Shown: positions 19,085-28,306 of the stretch, piece after piece
Numbering within the stretch: the stretch's first letter is position 1
Layout of the letters: each line of letters begins with the position of its first letter
NCBI GenBank assembly: GCA_020002185.1
Contig: CM034533.1
Location: forward strand, 42,846,880-42,910,879
Source: Paraescarpia echinospica
Taxonomy: Eukaryota > Annelida > Polychaeta > Sabellida > Siboglinidae
Direction of reading: 5' to 3'
Length of the DNA stretch: 64,000 nucleotides
The notes under the pieces: generated by a model
Database searches by the model: none
Told to the model about the DNA's origin: nothing
Seen by the model: the letters and a program-made list of their open reading frames with translations, nothing else
Translations under genes and position numbers: made by a program

Positions 19085-22000
19085 ATGCCACCACCACCTA
19101 CTAGATGGCAATGTCCGAAATGTGGGCGCTATTTCGCGACGCAGTCGACATTCGAACGACACGTAAAGAGTTCGAAAATATGCGGCGACGAAGCGCTATG
19201 CGTAAAAGGTCGAGAGTGTCCAAAATGTGGCAAGCTATACACCACGCGTTACGTTATGCTACGACATCTGAGGCTGCAGTGTGGCCGTTCGTCGCCACCT
19301 AGTAGTGAATCAGTGGAGGAAGAGGCCGCCGCTAGGGCGCCGCCGTCGCCCGACGATCTACAGCGTGTCGTAGACGAGCACCGGCGTAGCATAGAGACGT
19401 CGGTGGCGCGCGGCGTCATACAGTCGCGTTACAACTATCGTATGACCGCCTGTACGAGTACGCGCGTACTCGAACCGCGTCTGAGGGAAATGTTTCGCGC
19501 GCAAAAGAACGCGTTTAAAATTAACGTTAGTTATGGTTTTGTATTACGCCACAAGGTGTCGGGTCGGTACCGATATTTTCATTCTTCGTGTAACTGTTGC
19601 GGACGCCTCCTCGAAACACCCGCCCTAGTTACCGATAGCCGTTCATTCGATCGATTCCTCGACGCCGTGCGCAATACCGACGTACTGCAGTACGCCATCG
19701 CGCAGCGTCCCGACTCGGGATGGATCTTCGAGCTCGTAACTAACGCCACCTACTTCGTGAACGTCATCATCAATCATCCTATCGGCTGCGTTGGCGTGAC
19801 GACGCTTCCCGCCTACGTGCGCCTCAACAGGTCCATCGTGATGTTGACGAACGATGTTCGAGGCGCGCCCTACGACGACCATCTGTGTCTCTTCCGATGC
19901 ATCGCCCTTCACCTGCAAGGTCACCGACGAGGCCAAAGTATCCGTCATACGAACCGTTTAACGAAAGACGCTAAACGTCTGCACGCGCGGTATCGTCGCC
20001 ACACGGCGACGACCTCAAACGGTGGCGGCGTGCGCCTGAACGATCGCGTGGAGACGGTTTTCGGCATCAACGTCGTCGTCTATCGTCGACTGACGAACGA
20101 CGTCGCCGAACTAGTCCGTCGATCGCTCGAAACGCACCCCACGACGCTGAACGTCAACCTGTACGAGTCGCACTTCTCGTACATAAGCGATCGGCGCGCG
20201 TACACGAAAACGTACAAGTGCGGGAAATGCGGCAGCGTCCTCTGGCGGAGCGCGCGCAATTTACGACGTCACGAAGCGACGTGCGAAGGCGGCGTTCGTC
20301 ACGTGTTCCCCGGCGGCGTCTACCGACCGACGGCGTCCGTATTCGAGCGGCTCGACGACGAAGGCATCGACGTCGGCGACGACGACGACCTGCGCTACTA
20401 CCCGTACCGCGCGACGTTCGATTTCGAGTGCTATTTCGCCGATAACGATCTGCCGACGAATAGCGACAAATGCCGCTGGATCGCGCGACACGAACTGCTC
20501 AGCGTGAGCGTCGCGTCGAACGTGCCCGGTCACGAAGCGGCGCGCTGTTACGTCACGACCGGCGATTCGTCGGAACTCGCGCGTCGACTCATCGACGACC
20601 AGGAAGCGGTGAGCGCGGCGGCGTGCGCGATTCTACGTCCCCGCTACGACGCGACCTTCGAGGCGCTCGACGCGCTCGACGCCGACTGGCGGCGACGATG
20701 CAACGACGACGACGACGACGCCGCCGACGCGTCACCGTACGCCACTCTCGCCGACCGGCTGTGGACGTACCTTCGACAAATGCCCGTATTGGGATTCAGT
20801 TCGGGTAAGTACGACTTCAACGTCGTCAAAAAGTATTTGACCCCCCTGCTCATAACCGACGACGCGCAGCACACGTCGTCGGCGTTTACCATTAAACGTC
20901 AGAACAATTACATGTGCCTGTCGACGACGACGTTGAAGTTCCTGGACATAACGAATTACCTCGCGCCCGGCGTTAGCTACGATCGCTTTCTGAAAGCGTA
21001 CGGTTGCTCGGCAACGAAGGGCTACTTCCCGTACGAGCACATCGACGCGTTGTCGCGTCTGGACGAAACCGCCCTGCCGTCGCGCGAAGCTTTCTGCAGC
21101 CAGCTGAAACGCGAGGGAATCTCCGCGGAGGCGTACGAGATTTGCGCGACGGCGTGGCGCGACGAGGGCATGACGTCGATGCGCGATTTTCTTGTGTGGT
21201 ATAACAATCGTGACGTGGCGCCGTTTCTCGAGGCCGTCGATCGCCAGTTCGCCTTCTATCGGCGCCGACGTATCGACATGTTCAAGGACGCCATCAGCGT
21301 ACCGGGGTTGACGTTGTTGTACCTGTTCAACGACCTGCCGAAGTCGATCCATTTCTCGCTCTTCAACGAGCCGAACAAAGATCTGCACCGTCTGCTGCAG
21401 GCGCAGATCGTCGGCGGCCCGTCGATCATCTTCTCGCGCCACCACGAGGCCGACGTAACGTCGATTCGTGGCGACGGCGGCGCGCCGTGCCGATCGATAG
21501 TAGGCTTCGACGCAAACGGCCTCTATCTATGGGCGATAATGCAGGAGATGCCGACGGGCTGGTACACGCGCCGACGCGCTGAGAACGCCTTTCGAGCGGA
21601 ACGCGTGCACCGCTACGGTCGTATGGCCGTGGAGTGGTTGACGCGCGTGGAGGCGGAAACCGGCGCGCGTATACGTCACCAGTTGAACGGACGCGAGAAG
21701 CGCATCGGAAAGCACCGAGTCGACGGCTGGTGCGCCGCCACGCGAACGGCGTATCAATTTCACGGCTGCTATTTTCACGGCTGCCAGACGTGTCAGGCGC
21801 ACGTGACGACGAACGCCGTCAACGGTCAACCGATGACGACGCTGTACGCCGCGACGATCGCCGTGACCGCCTACCTGCGCCGTTTCGTCGACGAAGTCGT
21901 CGAAATGTGGGAGTGCCAGTGGCACGCCGTGCAACCGCCGGCGGTGCCGACGCCGCCCGACGCGTCACGATGGCAACCGTCGCCGACCGTGCGCGACGGC

Positions 22001-23200
22001 TCTCTGTTCGGCCTCGTGCAGTGCGATATCGCCGTACCGGAAGCGCTGCGCGACAAGTTCGCCGAGGTGCAGCCGGTATTCAAGAACGTCGATATCGTGC
22101 GCGACGATCTCAGCCCGTTCATGCGCGACTACGCCGAGTCGCACGATCTCCTCACGCGACCTCAACGCACGCTCGTCGGTAGCTACTTCGGCGCGGCGAT
22201 CTTGCTCGCGACGCCGCTCCTACGCTGGTATCTGGCGCACGGGCTCGTCGTCGAGCGCGTCTACCAGATCGTCGAATACGCGCCGATAGCGTGCTTTCGC
22301 CGCTTCGGCGACGCGGTTTCGACGGCGCGCCGCGAGGGCGATATCGATCCCGACAAATCGATCATCGCCGATACATTTAAACTTCTCGGGAACACTTCCT
22401 ACGGGAAAACGATTACGCGCGTCGATCGGCACCGGGAAATCAAGTACGCGACGCAGGTCGGCGCGTCGATGCTCGTCAACAATCGGCGCTTCCGGCAACT
22501 GGACGTCGTCGTCGACGACGCGCTGTACGAGGTGGCGCTGAATAAGCGTAAAATCGTCTACGGCCTGCCGATACAGTACGCAAAATTGAGAATGCTGGAA
22601 TTTTATTACGATTTCGTCGACGCCTACATTCCCCGTCCGCTCTTCCAGTACTGCGCTATGGACACCGACTCGGCGTACATAGCCCTAGCCGGACGTGACG
22701 TCGACGCGCTCGTACCGGAAGAACGTCGCGAACACTACTTCCGGAATCGTTCGCTCTGGTTTCCGGCCGAATGCTGCGACGCGCACGTGGACGCCTACGT
22801 ACGACGGCGCGTCGCCGGACTAGCGTGGGACGGCGGCGCGGCGGCCTGCTGCGCGCGCCGACGCCTGTTCGAACGTCGAACGCCATGTCTGTTCAAAGAA
22901 GAGTGTTGCGGCGACGGAATCGTGGCGCTGTGTAGCAAAACCTACTACTGCTTCGGCGGCGTCGCCGGTCCGAAGTACAGCACGAAGGGACTGAGCAAGC
23001 GACAGAACGCCGACATCGACGAGCACACCTTCCTCGCCGTACTGCGCGACCGTCGCAACGGCGTCGGCTGGAACCGCGTTTTCCAAGTGAAAGACTCGTC
23101 CGTGTTGACGTACGTTCAAGAGCGCGCGGCGTTGAGCTACTTCTACGCTAAACGCCGCGTGCTCGACGACGGCGTCACTACGGCGCCGATACTCGTCTAA
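19085..23200 (+). CDS. POLB: Protein-primed family B DNA polymerase (Polinton)
   Basis: 1371 aa, uninterrupted. Two N-terminal zinc fingers (Cys10/Cys13/His26 and Cys45/Cys48/His61) and a third Cys/His finger near 379-400 precede the catalytic part. The 3'-5' exonuclease begins at FDFECYF (Asp446, Glu448), with YDFNVVKKY further on. Polymerase motif A is DANGLYLW (Asp809). Motif B is KLLGNTSYG (Lys1099 to Gly1107). Motif C is MDTDSAY (Asp1193, Asp1195). This is the enzyme that copies the linear element from protein-primed ends. The start fits a TATA box 30 bp upstream. Several long antisense and shifted frames are codon-bias shadows. All catalytic motifs are present. Confidence 0.97.
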   Translation: MPPPPTRWQCPKCGRYFATQSTFERHVKSSKICGDEALCVKGRECPKCGKLYTTRYVMLRHLRLQCGRSSPPSSESVEEEAAARAPPSPDDLQRVVDEHRRSIETSVARGVIQSRYNYRMTACTSTRVLEPRLREMFRAQKNAFKINVSYGFVLRHKVSGRYRYFHSSCNCCGRLLETPALVTDSRSFDRFLDAVRNTDVLQYAIAQRPDSGWIFELVTNATYFVNVIINHPIGCVGVTTLPAYVRLNRSIVMLTNDVRGAPYDDHLCLFRCIALHLQGHRRGQSIRHTNRLTKDAKRLHARYRRHTATTSNGGGVRLNDRVETVFGINVVVYRRLTNDVAELVRRSLETHPTTLNVNLYESHFSYISDRRAYTKTYKCGKCGSVLWRSARNLRRHEATCEGGVRHVFPGGVYRPTASVFERLDDEGIDVGDDDDLRYYPYRATFDFECYFADNDLPTNSDKCRWIARHELLSVSVASNVPGHEAARCYVTTGDSSELARRLIDDQEAVSAAACAILRPRYDATFEALDALDADWRRRCNDDDDDAADASPYATLADRLWTYLRQMPVLGFSSGKYDFNVVKKYLTPLLITDDAQHTSSAFTIKRQNNYMCLSTTTLKFLDITNYLAPGVSYDRFLKAYGCSATKGYFPYEHIDALSRLDETALPSREAFCSQLKREGISAEAYEICATAWRDEGMTSMRDFLVWYNNRDVAPFLEAVDRQFAFYRRRRIDMFKDAISVPGLTLLYLFNDLPKSIHFSLFNEPNKDLHRLLQAQIVGGPSIIFSRHHEADVTSIRGDGGAPCRSIVGFDANGLYLWAIMQEMPTGWYTRRRAENAFRAERVHRYGRMAVEWLTRVEAETGARIRHQLNGREKRIGKHRVDGWCAATRTAYQFHGCYFHGCQTCQAHVTTNAVNGQPMTTLYAATIAVTAYLRRFVDEVVEMWECQWHAVQPPAVPTPPDASRWQPSPTVRDGSLFGLVQCDIAVPEALRDKFAEVQPVFKNVDIVRDDLSPFMRDYAESHDLLTRPQRTLVGSYFGAAILLATPLLRWYLAHGLVVERVYQIVEYAPIACFRRFGDAVSTARREGDIDPDKSIIADTFKLLGNTSYGKTITRVDRHREIKYATQVGASMLVNNRRFRQLDVVVDDALYEVALNKRKIVYGLPIQYAKLRMLEFYYDFVDAYIPRPLFQYCAMDTDSAYIALAGRDVDALVPEERREHYFRNRSLWFPAECCDAHVDAYVRRRVAGLAWDGGAAACCARRRLFERRTPCLFKEECCGDGIVALCSKTYYCFGGVAGPKYSTKGLSKRQNADIDEHTFLAVLRDRRNGVGWNRVFQVKDSSVLTYVQERAALSYFYAKRRVLDDGVTTAPILV

Positions 23201-23316
23201 CTCGTAAACTCGTCTAACTCGTAAACACTCGTCTAACTCGTCTACTACTAACCTAACACCCACCACCCCCCTAGGGGTAGTTTCTGTATGTATGTATGTA
23301 TGTATGTGTGGGTAAT

Positions 23317-23322
23317 AATAAA
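23317..23322 (+). terminator. AATAAA poly(A) signal of polB
   Basis: GTAATAATAAACACC lies 117 bp after the polB stop, just before the convergent protease gene. The convergent gene has its own AATAAA on the other strand at 23354-23359, inside its last codons. Confidence 0.65.
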
Positions 23323-23340
23323 CACCAACAATTGTATACA

Positions 23341-23835
23341 TCATTTGTTCGTTTTTATTTCTTCTACTACAAGCGGTGGATAATGAGGTTTTAATAAATC
23401 GTGTACGAGACAGTCATTGTTCACCCTATCGGTGCCGAATAGGCTCTGGAACGTCGTCAACGGCATCCCGCTACATCGGAGGAGAAGGTAGGCGACGCAA
23501 TATTGTCCGCACACGTTAGAGATGACGCTCTGCAGGCGCTTGTCGTTGTACGTCCACGCGTCGCCGCAGTGGCGGCGCAGGAAGGCGCGGAAGTCGGCGT
23601 GCAGCGGCGGCAGACCGTACGAATCGAAGTACTCGCCTCGTCGGTCGGCGCCGACGTAGACGGCCACCCAGTGCTGTCCCGGTTCGCCGCCGTCGTCGGT
23701 GTTGCACACGAAGGCCGTCGGGTAGGTGGTGGCGGCGGCGGCGGTAAGTAGCGCGTCTTTAGGCACGACGCCGACAACGATACGTTTAGCGTACGTATCG
23801 AGTTCCAGACGACGCATCAGTTGAAACGTATCCAT
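23341..23835 (-). CDS. PRO: Adenain-like cysteine protease
   Basis: 164 aa from the ATG at 23835, two bases after the capsid stop. The longer upstream frame only overlaps the capsid gene. The motifs match adenovirus-type (C5) maturation protease: His55 in GQHWVAVY, Asp71 in EYFDSYG, Gln102 in LQSV and Cys109 in VCGQYC. The Gln-to-Cys spacing is seven residues, as in adenain, and the CGxxC context is kept. It would cleave capsid and core precursors. The last gene of the minus-strand block; its poly(A) signal is embedded in the final codons. Confidence 0.95.
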   Translation of the reverse strand: MDTFQLMRRLELDTYAKRIVVGVVPKDALLTAAAATTYPTAFVCNTDDGGEPGQHWVAVYVGADRRGEYFDSYGLPPLHADFRAFLRRHCGDAWTYNDKRLQSVISNVCGQYCVAYLLLRCSGMPLTTFQSLFGTDRVNNDCLVHDLLKPHYPPLVVEEIKTNK

Positions 23836-23837
23836 AG

Positions 23838-25145
23838 TTACCAGTCGTAAATGACGTTCCGGTTCCGGTCGATTTCCATCACCGTCTCGAATTCCGCGTA
23901 CACGACGACGTTCACCGGACGCGCTAGCGGCGTCTCGAAATGCATATCGACGCCCACGCACCCCTGACGCACGACGTTGAAATGATCGCCGTCGCAACAG
24001 TCGGGGGTCAGGTCGAAACCGAAGATGCTGTAGCCGGCGCCGAAGTCCGTGCGCGATACGTCGTTCCCCTCGTCCTCGAACGCCTTTCCGGTCGCCTCGA
24101 AGAGATTCATGTAGCTGCGCACGTACCGGTTGTGCGGGAAGTCCGGCTGCAGCGGCTTGCTCGGCACCTGACATCCGTCGACGACGAGCGACAGGAAGTT
24201 TATGTCGTTGTGACGCGCGTCGAACGGATTTCTAGTGTAGTCGCCGTTGTAGGCGTCGTTGTCGATCATCATCAGGAAGACGCGTTTCGGAATCGCGCCC
24301 ATGTACAGGTTCTCGTGCGTGTGCGATAGCGCGCCCGCCGTTATCGAGAACGATTTGCAGTCGACGCGACGCATCGGAAACTTAGCCGTTCCCAACGCCC
24401 ACGCTTTGATATGTCCCATCTGGACGGCCGGGTTCAACTTCACTTTTCGCACGTGCAGTCGAATCGCCTGCAGCACGACGCGCCACCCCGGTACGGCTTG
24501 CGCGCCCATCAGCGAGAAGGCGTCCTTCGAACGCACTATGCGCACTTTCGTGTCGACGCCGTTCGGTAGGTGTTTGTTTAGCATAAACGCGTCGACGTGC
24601 AGGCGTCCCATCATGTCCACCTCGTGGCTATCGGCCGTCGCGACGCGTCGCGACTCGAAGCCGAGGTTGGCGTTGCCGAGCGTGTCCATCCGTCCGGCGG
24701 TGTCTTTGTACCATAACGACGCCGTGAGATACGAACGTTTCGCGTCGCTACCGTAACTTTGCAACGTCTCGAGGTAGGCCCGGTACGCGTACGTATTGGT
24801 CGACGGCGTCACGAGGGTGTTGTTCAGCGACACGTCGATTTGACTGATCAACGAATGCAGGAAATTGTTGCCCGGCGCCACCGCGGCCGCGGCCGCGGCC
24901 GCCAGATCGGTACCGTCCCCCCGCGTCACTTTGAAGCGCACGTACAGTTGAATGCTCGCCAGGTCCGTATAGTCTTCGCCCGAACCCGGCACGAGGAACT
25001 CAATAGGGCCGCCGGCGTCGAGAGTCGTCAGCGGCTGGTAGACGGTCCAATGACTACTCTCGATGCTCGTCTGCGTCACCGGTCCGCTGAACAGCTCCAT
25101 TTCGGCCTTCACGCCCTCGCACGTCGAGCCGTTCACGAACGCCAT
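23838..25145 (-). CDS. MCP: Major capsid protein, double jelly-roll
   Basis: 435 aa, uninterrupted. The N-terminal half has the Polinton capsid hallmark GGPIEFLVPGSGEDYTDL followed by LYVRFKVTRGDG, then FLHSLISQIDVSLNNTLV. The C-terminal half contains NPFDARHNDINFLSLVVDG and a C-terminal strand-rich stretch (RPVNVVVYAEFETVMEID). An Ala run lies near residue 85. It would form the trimeric capsomers of an icosahedral shell. It is followed two bases later by the protease. Confidence 0.95.
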   Translation of the reverse strand: MAFVNGSTCEGVKAEMELFSGPVTQTSIESSHWTVYQPLTTLDAGGPIEFLVPGSGEDYTDLASIQLYVRFKVTRGDGTDLAAAAAAAVAPGNNFLHSLISQIDVSLNNTLVTPSTNTYAYRAYLETLQSYGSDAKRSYLTASLWYKDTAGRMDTLGNANLGFESRRVATADSHEVDMMGRLHVDAFMLNKHLPNGVDTKVRIVRSKDAFSLMGAQAVPGWRVVLQAIRLHVRKVKLNPAVQMGHIKAWALGTAKFPMRRVDCKSFSITAGALSHTHENLYMGAIPKRVFLMMIDNDAYNGDYTRNPFDARHNDINFLSLVVDGCQVPSKPLQPDFPHNRYVRSYMNLFEATGKAFEDEGNDVSRTDFGAGYSIFGFDLTPDCCDGDHFNVVRQGCVGVDMHFETPLARPVNVVVYAEFETVMEIDRNRNVIYDW

Positions 25146-25206
25146 CGTTGTCGTCCGTTCGACGTCTTCCGCCTACTGACGACCGTCGCCGCTAGCCGCG
25201 CTCTCT

Positions 25207-25371
25207 TTATGCCGCCGCCGCCGCCGCAGCGGTTTTTCTTCCGTCGAGTTGATTGAATATCGTATGCAGGATGACCGTCGGATCTCCTCCGCGCGGCATC
25301 ATAAATACTATGAAGCGCACTCGAAGGTACGGCGGCTGGTAGAACTGACTGTTCTCGAGTGCGCGCTCCAT
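25207..25371 (-). CDS. Possible 54-aa ORF between capsid and pX-like genes
   Basis: An ATG-to-TAA frame fits the gap between the pX-like gene (ends 25380) and the capsid start (25145). It reads NSQFYQPPYLRVRFIVFMM then a basic/Ala-rich end. A segment of about 60 bp downstream of it (25152-25216) is a near-copy of the pX-like 3' end (25395-25465). The gap may therefore have arisen by local duplication. Real coding status is uncertain. Confidence 0.4.
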   Translation of the reverse strand: MERALENSQFYQPPYLRVRFIVFMMPRGGDPTVILHTIFNQLDGRKTAAAAAAA

Positions 25372-25379
25372 CGTCGTCG

Positions 25380-25820
25380 TTACTCGTCGAATATGTCCGT
25401 TCGACGCGCTCTTTTCCGACTACTGACGGTCGTCGCCGCTAAGCGCGCTCTCTTTACGCCGCGAGGACGGCGCTGCTGCTGCGTTTGTTTCTTTTTCTTC
25501 TTCTTCTTTGGTGGCGCCGCCGCCTGCGGATTCAATAGGCCGTCGAGAAGATCGGCGCCGGCCTCCTTCGCGCGCCTTTTTAGCGACTGTTTCAGATTGC
25601 CGCCGGCGACGACGTCGCGCGCCACGTGCATGCCGGTGTTGAGCGCCCGTTTTCCCAACGCCATCGCGCCTCTCTTGATAAGCGGCATGGCGCTTCGAAA
25701 CAGACTCCCGAAGAGATTACCTAGACCGTGACCTCGTTGACCCCGAGCGCCGACGAAGACCGGCAGCTGTCCGCCGACCTAACGAACGTAGTAGTCCACG
25801 TACGGGTTCTTCGACGACAT
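25380..25820 (-). pseudogene. pX-like basic core/minor capsid protein, interrupted by a stop
   Basis: The frame begins at the ATG at 25820, one base before the penton-gene stop. It continues to 25380 (147 codons including the terminal stop), with one in-frame TAG at 25779-25781 (codon 14). Downstream of the break the protein is typical of small basic Polinton/adintovirus core proteins: a Gly-rich LGNLFGSLFR segment, KRGAMALGKRALNTG, a KKKKKKKQTQQQRR run and a final KRARR. It is probably DNA-condensing or capsid-associated. Re-initiation at the Met at 25688 could still give a 102-aa product. A sequencing error is possible. Confidence 0.75.
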
Positions 25821-25821
25821 G

Positions 25822-26700
25822 TTAAAACAATTTCGATTTACAACGTCTGAAGTGAAGCGTCGTCACCACCTTCCCCTGCTCGAATGGTATCGGTTGGCCG
25901 TGATCGTCTCTTATATCGACTTCGACCTCGTCGAATTGATTCCGCATCAGCTTAACGTATTGCACGCGAACGAACGATTCCGAAACGACGTCACCGTTCT
26001 CACCGCGGACGGCGATGTTTCGAAGGAGCGGAGCGAACACGTCACCGACGACGCGCGGTTCCACGAGATCCGTGTACACGTACAGACTCTCGATGCCCGC
26101 CGACATGGTCACCGTATCGCGACCTTCGTACTCGAACGTGTACGCGGCGGGCGACGTGCTGATGACGGGCCTCGTCGCCGGCGCGGGACCGTACGCGGAC
26201 GAACTCATGATCGTGTTGCTATGGAAACCTAGCACGTGCCTCAGACGGCTCGAATGAGGTATGATAAATTCGACACCCGCCGACATACGTAGCGTAAAGC
26301 GGTTAGAGACGGCGCAGTATTCTAGCACGGCCTTGACCTTCCTGGTGTGTAATTTCTCTAGCGCCTCGTTGATCCTGTTGCACAACGTATAAACGTTGTT
26401 GTAGAAACCGTGAGGAATCGTCGTCTGACAATATATCAGCACGGTCGTGCCTTCTTCGTCTAACTGCGTGTAAACGCCCCGTTCGCCCGCCGCGCAAGTC
26501 AGATAGAAGTAGGCGTCCTTCTTTCTCACGTTGTACCACGTGTGCGGATACTGTACCGACACGGCGCCGCATTCCCACTCCCCCGACAGGTCGAAACGTC
26601 GCGGCAACGTCGTGACGTAGTGCGTCAACGTATTTTCGGGGTGACGTTTCATAGACGCGTTGCTCGGCAGCGTCAGGTAAAAGTCAGACGAGAGCGCCAT
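25822..26700 (-). CDS. Penton-like minor capsid protein
   Basis: 292 aa from the ATG at 26700; the longer frame to 26733 uses GTG. The N-terminus (DFYLTLPSNASMKRHPENT, then LSGEWECGAVSVQYPHTWYN) is the characteristic opening of Polinton penton/minor-capsid proteins. It is expected to be a single jelly roll at the vertices. It overlaps the preceding membrane-protein gene by 17 bp and ends 1 bp before the pX-like ATG. No breaks. Confidence 0.9.
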   Translation of the reverse strand: MALSSDFYLTLPSNASMKRHPENTLTHYVTTLPRRFDLSGEWECGAVSVQYPHTWYNVRKKDAYFYLTCAAGERGVYTQLDEEGTTVLIYCQTTIPHGFYNNVYTLCNRINEALEKLHTRKVKAVLEYCAVSNRFTLRMSAGVEFIIPHSSRLRHVLGFHSNTIMSSSAYGPAPATRPVISTSPAAYTFEYEGRDTVTMSAGIESLYVYTDLVEPRVVGDVFAPLLRNIAVRGENGDVVSESFVRVQYVKLMRNQFDEVEVDIRDDHGQPIPFEQGKVVTTLHFRRCKSKLF

Positions 26701-27046
26701 CGCGTTGACGACGTTCGTCGCCTCCGCCGACACTCATAGACGGACTCGGGAGCAGGTAACCGAGACAGCTGCTCAACAGCGCCGTCCACAGGTTGGAGTC
26801 ACCTTGACCTTTCGTCAGATTGTATATACTAACGGCGATGACGAAGTACAGGACGACGACCTGACAGAGGAACACGATTTCGGCCTTAGGGCATTCGTTG
26901 CCGCAGATTCGCCATGGAACGGGTTCGGCGGCGGTTGTTGTTGTAGCGTCGATGGAGTCCGCGTTGCGCTCGTCGTCGACGACGGACGATTCGTCGGCGT
27001 TCGTTCGACGCTCGCCACTCGAGGTAGTTTCGTCGTCGTCGCACAT
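26684..27046 (-). CDS. Small two-span membrane protein conserved in Polintons
   Basis: 120 aa. An acidic Ser/Thr-rich N-terminal 45 residues leads to a first hydrophobic segment (FLCQVVVLYFVIAVSIYNL) and a second (LWTALLSSCLGYLLPSP). A hydrophilic tail overlaps the penton start. The motif NLxxGxxxxxLWxxLLSSxLGYLLPSP recurs in Polinton gene sets as I know them. Probable membrane or virion-membrane role, exact function unknown. A TATA box lies about 40 bp upstream. Confidence 0.75.
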   Translation of the reverse strand: MCDDDETTSSGERRTNADESSVVDDERNADSIDATTTTAAEPVPWRICGNECPKAEIVFLCQVVVLYFVIAVSIYNLTKGQGDSNLWTALLSSCLGYLLPSPSMSVGGGDERRQRDGALV

Positions 27047-27083
27047 CGTCGCGCCACTGCGCGCTGTCGAAGCAACAGGGACC

Positions 27084-27089
27084 TTTATA
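27084..27089 (-). promoter_or_regulatory. TATA box of the membrane-protein/penton/capsid block
   Basis: The minus strand reads CCGTATAAAGGTCC, 38-43 bp upstream of the ATG at 27046. A second TATAAAA is at about 27107-27113. They lie in the gap after the integrase gene. Confidence 0.6.
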
Positions 27090-27169
27090 CGGTAAGAACG
27101 AAGATCCGTTTTATAGTCCCGCCTCGTGCAGTCGCCAGCAGCCGGTGTGACGCGTCCAACGATTCATCA

Positions 27170-28306
27170 TCATAGGTCCACGAGCGACTCGGCGTCGATC
27201 CAGCTGTTGAATGAGGCCGGATATCCGCTCCATTTTACGAGCGCCTCCGAACCGCCGCCACGACGCCGACGACGCCGAAGAACCGCCTCCACGCGATATA
27301 GTTTGTCTTTCGGAACGACTACGCGTTGTAGTTCCTGTTCGTAGAAGGCGCCCTCTATCGGCGTCTCGGCGTCGTCCTTGAGGCGATAAACGGGCGGTTC
27401 GGGCGGGTGCACCTCTACGACGGTGAACAGCTCCTCGCTCCAGTTAGCCATGTATCCTTTTTTGAAATGACCCCTCGTCTTGCTGGTACGTACGCGATCT
27501 CCCACGCGTAGTTTCGGTTTTCGTCGTCGTTCTACGTCGTCGCCACCCCCGTACAGTCGTTGCCATACGGCCTCCTGATTCGTCGCGCCGACACTCGCCT
27601 GCGTCCTACCGATGCTTCGGTGGTAGGCGTTGTTGTACGATCGCACGAAATCCGGTAACGCCTCTACGTAGCGCAGCGTTTCGTGTTTCGTAAAATAGCG
27701 CCACATACGCGTCTTCAAAGTTCGATTAAACCGTTCCACGACGCTCGCTTTGGTCTCCTCGTTATGCGTCACGAAATGATGAACGCCGCGACTCTTTAGC
27801 AACGTTTGCAGGGGTCGGTTCAAAAACTCGCTCCCCTTATCGGTCTGCAGCGTGTGCGGCGTCTCGTCGTCGTCGTTCAGCAGGCGCTCGAAGGCCGCGA
27901 CGAGCGACGCTCCGGACTTATTCTTCAACGGAACGCACCACGCCCGCTTCGAAAACACATCGATCACCGTCAATAGGAATGTTATACCGTCGTTGTGCGT
28001 TTTCAGTCTAGTCAAGTCGACCAGATCGGCTTGCCACTGCTGGTTTCGACCGCCCACGATGACGCGACGTCGTTTGAAATTACGTCTAACCGGTTTGTGT
28101 AGGGTATAGGCGTCCTGCGACGCTAGCCACCTCTCGACGGCCGGACGTCGGAGCTTCGACGACCGGTGCAACGCGTCGACGCCTCCGTAACTCCCCACCC
28201 GTTTCGGATCGAAGTACGCTTTATTCAGCTCGTCGTCGTCGTCCTCGTCAACGTTTCGTTGCTGTCGAGGCTTTCGTTTTGGACGACGACTCCACCCGGA
28301 CACCAT
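27170..28306 (-). CDS. INT: Retroviral-type integrase with C-terminal chromodomain
   Basis: 378 aa, uninterrupted. The rve core carries Asp94 (QADLVDL), Asp156 (LQTDKGSEF) and Glu191 (VVERFNRTLK), with about 34 residues between the last two. An SH3-like region follows (RVGDRVRTSKTRGHFKKGY). The last 45 residues form a chromodomain (LYRVEAVLRRR, LVKWSGYPASFNSWI). It inserts the element with 6-bp target duplications. The chromodomain could steer insertion to methylated chromatin. The N-terminus is basic. Confidence 0.96.
   Translation of the reverse strand: MVSGWSRRPKRKPRQQRNVDEDDDDELNKAYFDPKRVGSYGGVDALHRSSKLRRPAVERWLASQDAYTLHKPVRRNFKRRRVIVGGRNQQWQADLVDLTRLKTHNDGITFLLTVIDVFSKRAWCVPLKNKSGASLVAAFERLLNDDDETPHTLQTDKGSEFLNRPLQTLLKSRGVHHFVTHNEETKASVVERFNRTLKTRMWRYFTKHETLRYVEALPDFVRSYNNAYHRSIGRTQASVGATNQEAVWQRLYGGGDDVERRRKPKLRVGDRVRTSKTRGHFKKGYMANWSEELFTVVEVHPPEPPVYRLKDDAETPIEGAFYEQELQRVVVPKDKLYRVEAVLRRRRRRGGGSEALVKWSGYPASFNSWIDAESLVDL

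Noticed and set aside
20732..21445. 237-codon antisense frame inside polB
   Set aside because: Codon-bias shadow of a GC-rich gene, with no domain or promoter.
21634..22182. 182-codon plus-frame shadow inside polB
   Set aside because: Arg-rich frame-shifted shadow; polB itself is intact across it.
23836..24174. N-terminal extension of the protease frame
   Set aside because: Overlaps the capsid gene in another frame and is Arg-rich shadow; the ATG at 23835 gives the expected adenain length.
27170..28306. Retrovirus or LTR retrotransposon origin for the rve integrase
   Set aside because: No LTR, gag or RT nearby; TIRs, PolB and capsid genes show that it belongs to the Polinton.
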